Positions 6,194 to 8,396 of a stretch of 8,396 bases of DNA are shown here, piece after piece. Origin of the DNA: Chloroflexota bacterium (GTDB taxonomy: Bacteria; Chloroflexota; Dehalococcoidia; GIF9; UBA5620); NCBI GenBank assembly GCA_026389735.1, contig JAPLHH010000059.1, positions 1 to 8,396 of the forward strand. Direction: 5' to 3'. The number at the start of each line of letters is the position of its first letter. Positions within the stretch are counted from its first letter, which is position 1. The notes below the pieces were generated by a model. That model did no database searches, had not been told where the DNA came from, and worked only from the letters and a program-made list of their open reading frames with translations. Position numbers and translations under genes: made by a program.

Positions 6194-7831
6194 TCATTCC
6201 AGAGAAACTATGTAGGGGTAATGGGGCTGCCCACCGGATACCATCTCCATCTGCTTTTCAGGATATTTATCACGGATTTTTTGAATAAGCTGCTCTGCCT
6301 GAGCTGCTTCAACGTCAGCACCATAATACACAGTCACCACCTCCGCTGAGTCAATGCCTGCCTTACCAATAGCCTCGAAGAGAACCTCAGCCATGTTATC
6401 ACCGGCAGCAACTAAATTTTCATCATCTACAATGGCAATGGCTTGCCCCTTCTTTATCTTCAACCCCTGCAACTGGGTACTACGTGCTGCCTCGGTGATT
6501 TCCACAGTTTTCACCGTGGCTACAGCTTCCTCCATAGCCTGAACGTTTTCCTCCATGCCTCCTTCATAGTTAAAAGCGATGAGAGCAGCTATTCCTTGAG
6601 GCACAGTCCTGGTTGGCACTACAGCTACTTCCTTGGACGTTAGCGACGGGACTTGAGAAACAGCCAGGATGATATTCTTATTATTGGGCAACAGGATTAC
6701 CTTCTGTGACGGCACCGACTCAACTGCCTGAAGTATCTCCTGTACGCTGGGATTCATTGTCTGCCCACCTGGGACTATCGCCGCCGCTCCCAAACTCCGG
6801 AAGACCTCCCTCATCCCGCTTCCAGCGGCAACAGCCACCACACTTATATCCAAGCTTGGCAACCTTTCCTTCTGCATCTCAACAAAGCCAACATGCTGGT
6901 CGTCCATATTCTGAACCTGTAACTGATGCAAAGTTCCCAATGAAGTGGCATAACGTATAATACTGCCAGGGTCGTAAGTATGGATGTGTACCCTGATGGT
7001 GGTCTCATCACCAACGACGACAATAGATTGACCTTTGCTTTCCAGCTTCTTTCTGATTTTATCGGGATTAAGTTTGTTGCCTTCGAGCAAGAAATTGGTG
7101 CAATAACCATACGGCTCTTCTGCTTCAGCCCCAATTTGAGCTGTCTTAGTGCCCGCAGGCAACTCAGCGGCAACGAGCTGTGGCCTTCGGTATTTCATTT
7201 CCTCTACCTTTCCTTCTAAATAACGAAGGGCGCCCTCCAGCAATACATATACACCTTGCCCTCCTGCATCCACTACGCCAGCCTCACGCAGCACATCTAA
7301 CAAAAGAGGTGTCCTGGCCACTGAATCCCTGGCCGCCTCAACAGCAGCTTCTGTTACCTTGGTCAAGTTATCTGGCTCGGTCCGTGCAGCTTCCTCAGCA
7401 GCTTTGGATGCATCCTTGATCACCGTCAACATAGTCCCTTCTACCGGCTGTGACAGCCCTTTATAGGCAGCGCGGGATGCTTCACCCAGCGCCATCGCCA
7501 AATCGCTTCCGGTAATGGACTCTTTCTCATCAAATCCCTTGGCTAAGCCACGGAAGAACTGAGACAGGATCACGCCTGAATTTCCACGAGCGCCCATCAA
7601 AGCGCCTTGGGCCATCGCCTTAGCTACGGCAGAGACACTGTCGTCTGAAACGCGGTCAGCTTCCTCTATGACCGAGCGCATGGTGAGAAACATGTTCGTC
7701 CCTGTATCACCATCAGGCACAGGAAAGACGTTTATGGCATTGATGTCTGGAACGCTTTTCTCCAGCCAGCCGCTACCAGCGGCAAACATATCTCTAAACT
7801 CCTGACCGCCACAGGAATGAATTTGCTTCAT
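6194..7831 (-). CDS. fakA: Fatty acid kinase catalytic subunit FakA (DAK/DhaL-domain protein)
   Basis: In Firmicutes, FakA phosphorylates fatty acids held by a DegV-family FakB protein, feeding acyl phosphates into phospholipid synthesis. At 545 residues it has the FakA length. The N-terminal DhaL-like kinase domain (about 1-205) carries INVFPVPDGDTGTNM (33-47), with D40 and D42 as expected Mg-ATP ligands, then GARGNSGVILSQFFRGLAKG (80-99) and DAGGQGVYVLLEG (188-200). The middle domain (about 235-320) has YGYCTNFLLEG (241-251) and VHIHT (281-285); C244, H282 and H284 match the Cys/His metal site of characterised FakA. The C-terminal domain runs from about 328 to 545. The ATG start has AGGAG five bases upstream (7841-7837). 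The genomic neighbour that should be its carrier is a broken degV, so an intact FakB must be encoded elsewhere if the activity exists. The Asp23/YloU gene often found next to fakA in Firmicutes is absent. Older annotations call such proteins YloV or DAK phosphatase. Confidence 0.93.
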   Translation of the reverse strand: MKQIHSCGGQEFRDMFAAGSGWLEKSVPDINAINVFPVPDGDTGTNMFLTMRSVIEEADRVSDDSVSAVAKAMAQGALMGARGNSGVILSQFFRGLAKGFDEKESITGSDLAMALGEASRAAYKGLSQPVEGTMLTVIKDASKAAEEAARTEPDNLTKVTEAAVEAARDSVARTPLLLDVLREAGVVDAGGQGVYVLLEGALRYLEGKVEEMKYRRPQLVAAELPAGTKTAQIGAEAEEPYGYCTNFLLEGNKLNPDKIRKKLESKGQSIVVVGDETTIRVHIHTYDPGSIIRYATSLGTLHQLQVQNMDDQHVGFVEMQKERLPSLDISVVAVAAGSGMREVFRSLGAAAIVPGGQTMNPSVQEILQAVESVPSQKVILLPNNKNIILAVSQVPSLTSKEVAVVPTRTVPQGIAALIAFNYEGGMEENVQAMEEAVATVKTVEITEAARSTQLQGLKIKKGQAIAIVDDENLVAAGDNMAEVLFEAIGKAGIDSAEVVTVYYGADVEAAQAEQLIQKIRDKYPEKQMEMVSGGQPHYPYIVSLE

Positions 7832-7841
7832 CTTCTCTCCT

Positions 7842-7869
7842 TTGTATAATCTGGAAATTGTGGTATAAT
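7842..7869 (+). promoter_or_regulatory. Candidate promoter for rpmB
   Basis: TATAAT at 7864-7869 is a perfect -10 box with an extended TGG just before it. TTGTAT at 7842-7847 (three of six -35 matches) lies 16 bases upstream. A second perfect TATAAT at 7845-7850 could pair with TTGCTT (7823-7828, spacing 16) inside the 5' end of fakA. Either would give a leader of about 140-160 bases before the rpmB TTG, including the repeat at 7912-7968. Confidence 0.45.
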
Positions 7870-7886
7870 TCTACTCCTGTTGTCAA
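7857..7886 (-). promoter_or_regulatory. Candidate promoter for fakA-recG unit
   Basis: On the minus strand a perfect TTGACA (7886-7881) is followed, 18 bases on, by CACAAT (7862-7857, four of six matches to TATAAT). Transcription would start near 7850, about 20 bases before the fakA ATG, with the Shine-Dalgarno in between. It overlaps the candidate rpmB promoter on the other strand, so the two could compete for polymerase. The -10 match is only moderate. Confidence 0.35.
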
Positions 7887-7911
7887 GAGCGACTTGTGGA
7901 GCATGCATACT

Positions 7912-7968
7912 TGTCACCCTGAGCAGCAGCGAAGGGTCTCTGGATTCATCGCTTCGCTCAGAATGACA
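7912..7968. repeat. Dispersed repeat (CTGAG type) upstream of rpmB
   Basis: TGTCACCCTGAGCAGC (7912-7927) and the inverted right end GCTTCGCTCAGAATGACA (7951-7968) form a fold-back of 57 bases. The right arm matches the elements at 274-362 and 1633-1660. The left arm has CC in place of TT after TGTCA, so the two strands of the stem are not fully complementary. It lies in the fakA-rpmB divergent spacer and probably within the rpmB leader. Confidence 0.75.
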
Positions 7969-8000
7969 GGCAGGATAGTTAAACAGTCTCATTTGTGGAA

Positions 8001-8006
8001 AAGGAG
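8001..8006 (+). promoter_or_regulatory. Ribosome binding site of rpmB
   Basis: AAGGAG ends eight bases before the TTG at 8015. It is the strongest Shine-Dalgarno in the window and decides the TTG start, since no ATG or GTG occurs at the right place for the conserved L28 N-terminus. Confidence 0.8.
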
Positions 8007-8014
8007 TTAACCAT

Positions 8015-8203
8015 TTGGCTACAAAATGTGACCTCTGTGGCAAAGCAGCACACTTCGGTCATAGGGTAAGCCACTCGAAACAGCATACCAGACGACGCTG
8101 GCTGCCTAATATTCAGCCAGCTACAATTATGCTTGATGGGAAACCGAAACGGCTCAATTTGTGTACCCGCTGCCTGCGCAGTCAACATAAATTAGCTCAC
8201 TAA
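8015..8203 (+). CDS. rpmB: 50S ribosomal protein L28
   Basis: L28 (bL28) is a small component of the large ribosomal subunit. The 62-residue protein has the family pattern: MATKCDLCGKAAHFGHRVSH (1-20), a basic stretch KQHTRRRWLPNIQPATI (22-38), then LNLCTRCLR (47-55). Cysteines at 5, 8, 50 and 53 form two CxxC pairs, marking the zinc-ribbon (C+) form of L28. The length is normal for this form. The start is TTG, supported by AAGGAG at 8001-8006. This is the only plus-strand gene in the window. It diverges from fakA, and its last 12 bases, including the stop codon, overlap the end of the convergent rpe gene. Confidence 0.95.
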   Translation: MATKCDLCGKAAHFGHRVSHSKQHTRRRWLPNIQPATIMLDGKPKRLNLCTRCLRSQHKLAH

Positions 8204-8396
8204 ACCAAGCGCCCTCCTCATCTCCCGCAATGCCTTCCCAGCACCTTGCTTAGACCCAAAAATCGCAGCTCCGGCAACCAGAACCTCAGCTCCGGCTTCA
8301 GCCATCTTCGGAGCTATGCCAACAGTGATACCACCATCCACCTCCAGCTCTACCTTGGCTTGCCTGCCGTCCAGTATCCTGCGCAGTCGAGCTATC
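8192..8396 (-). CDS. rpe: Ribulose-phosphate 3-epimerase, C-terminal part (cut by window edge)
   Basis: Rpe interconverts ribulose-5-phosphate and xylulose-5-phosphate in the pentose phosphate pathway. The last 67 residues are present, reading IARLRRILDGRQAKVELEVD from the edge, then GGITVGIAPKMAEAGAEVLV, AGAAIFGSKQGAGKALREMR and RALGLVS. ELEVDGGI holds the conserved metal-binding and catalytic Asp of the seventh beta strand. AGAEVLVAGAAIFG is the phosphate-binding segment of the (beta/alpha)8 barrel. The full protein should be about 220 residues, so roughly 150 lie beyond the right edge. The TAA stop (8194-8192) lies inside the rpmB coding end, so the two genes converge and overlap. Confidence 0.93.
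   Translation of the reverse strand, partial: IARLRRILDGRQAKVELEVDGGITVGIAPKMAEAGAEVLVAGAAIFGSKQGAGKALREMRRALGLVS

Noticed and set aside
6844..7173. Minus-strand 109-codon frame inside fakA
   Set aside because: It is in a different frame from the well-supported FakA coding sequence, which covers it completely with conserved residues such as H282 and H284.
274..7968. CRISPR array from repeated palindromic elements
   Set aside because: The copies are dispersed between genes at kilobase distances, differ in length and core, and have no regular spacers or cas genes nearby.
7979..8188. Minus-strand 69-codon frame opposite rpmB
   Set aside because: It is antisense to L28, whose four cysteines, basic core and strong ribosome site fix the plus strand as coding.
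1..8396. A previously undescribed multi-gene defence or mobile system
   Set aside because: Every substantial frame is a housekeeping gene with clear family motifs. No genes of unknown function, nucleases, toxins, transposases or reverse transcriptases are visible.

Overview
The window is a bacterial chromosomal segment of about half G+C that carries core genes. It most resembles Chloroflexota of the class Dehalococcoidia. That placement is an inference from three things: the RecG with a roughly 130-residue N-terminal extension, the fakA/degV/recG neighbourhood, and intergenic regions packed with short fold-back repeats ending in TGTCATT/AATGACA. It is not proven by a marker gene. No prophage, IS transposase, CRISPR array, tRNA or rRNA was seen.

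Layout, left to right. All genes are on the minus strand except rpmB. (1) 1-219: N-terminus of an inositol-monophosphatase-family protein, cut by the window edge. (2) 220-375: spacer with a fold-back repeat. (3) 376-1362: trpS, tryptophanyl-tRNA synthetase. (4) 1363-1691: 329-base spacer with several repeat elements. (5) 1692-3353: argS, arginyl-tRNA synthetase. (6) 3354-3526: spacer with another fold-back and a good candidate argS promoter beside the recG stop codon. (7) 3527-6001: recG helicase. (8) 6007-6177: a 56-codon in-frame remnant of a degV/fakB-type gene that keeps only its two ends. (9) 6194-7831: fakA (DAK/DhaL-type fatty acid kinase subunit). (10) 7832-8014: divergent promoter region with one more repeat. 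(11) 8015-8203: rpmB (ribosomal protein L28), plus strand, TTG start. (12) 8192-8396: 3' end of rpe (ribulose-phosphate 3-epimerase), convergent with rpmB and overlapping it by 12 bases.

fakA, the degV remnant and recG are spaced like one transcription unit, with gaps of 16 and 5 bases. In characterised systems FakA (kinase) works with FakB, a DegV-family fatty-acid carrier. Here the kinase gene looks intact but the carrier beside it has lost about four fifths of its coding sequence while staying in frame. The junction coincides with a perfect 7-bp inverted repeat. This is the most notable observation in the window.

The rest is ordinary housekeeping: translation (trpS, argS, rpmB), recombination and repair (recG), and the pentose phosphate pathway (rpe). 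I found no convincing undescribed multi-gene system. The secondary points of interest are the repeat family, a 9-base element shared at the same distance from the trpS and argS start codons, and the overlapping rpmB/rpe tails.
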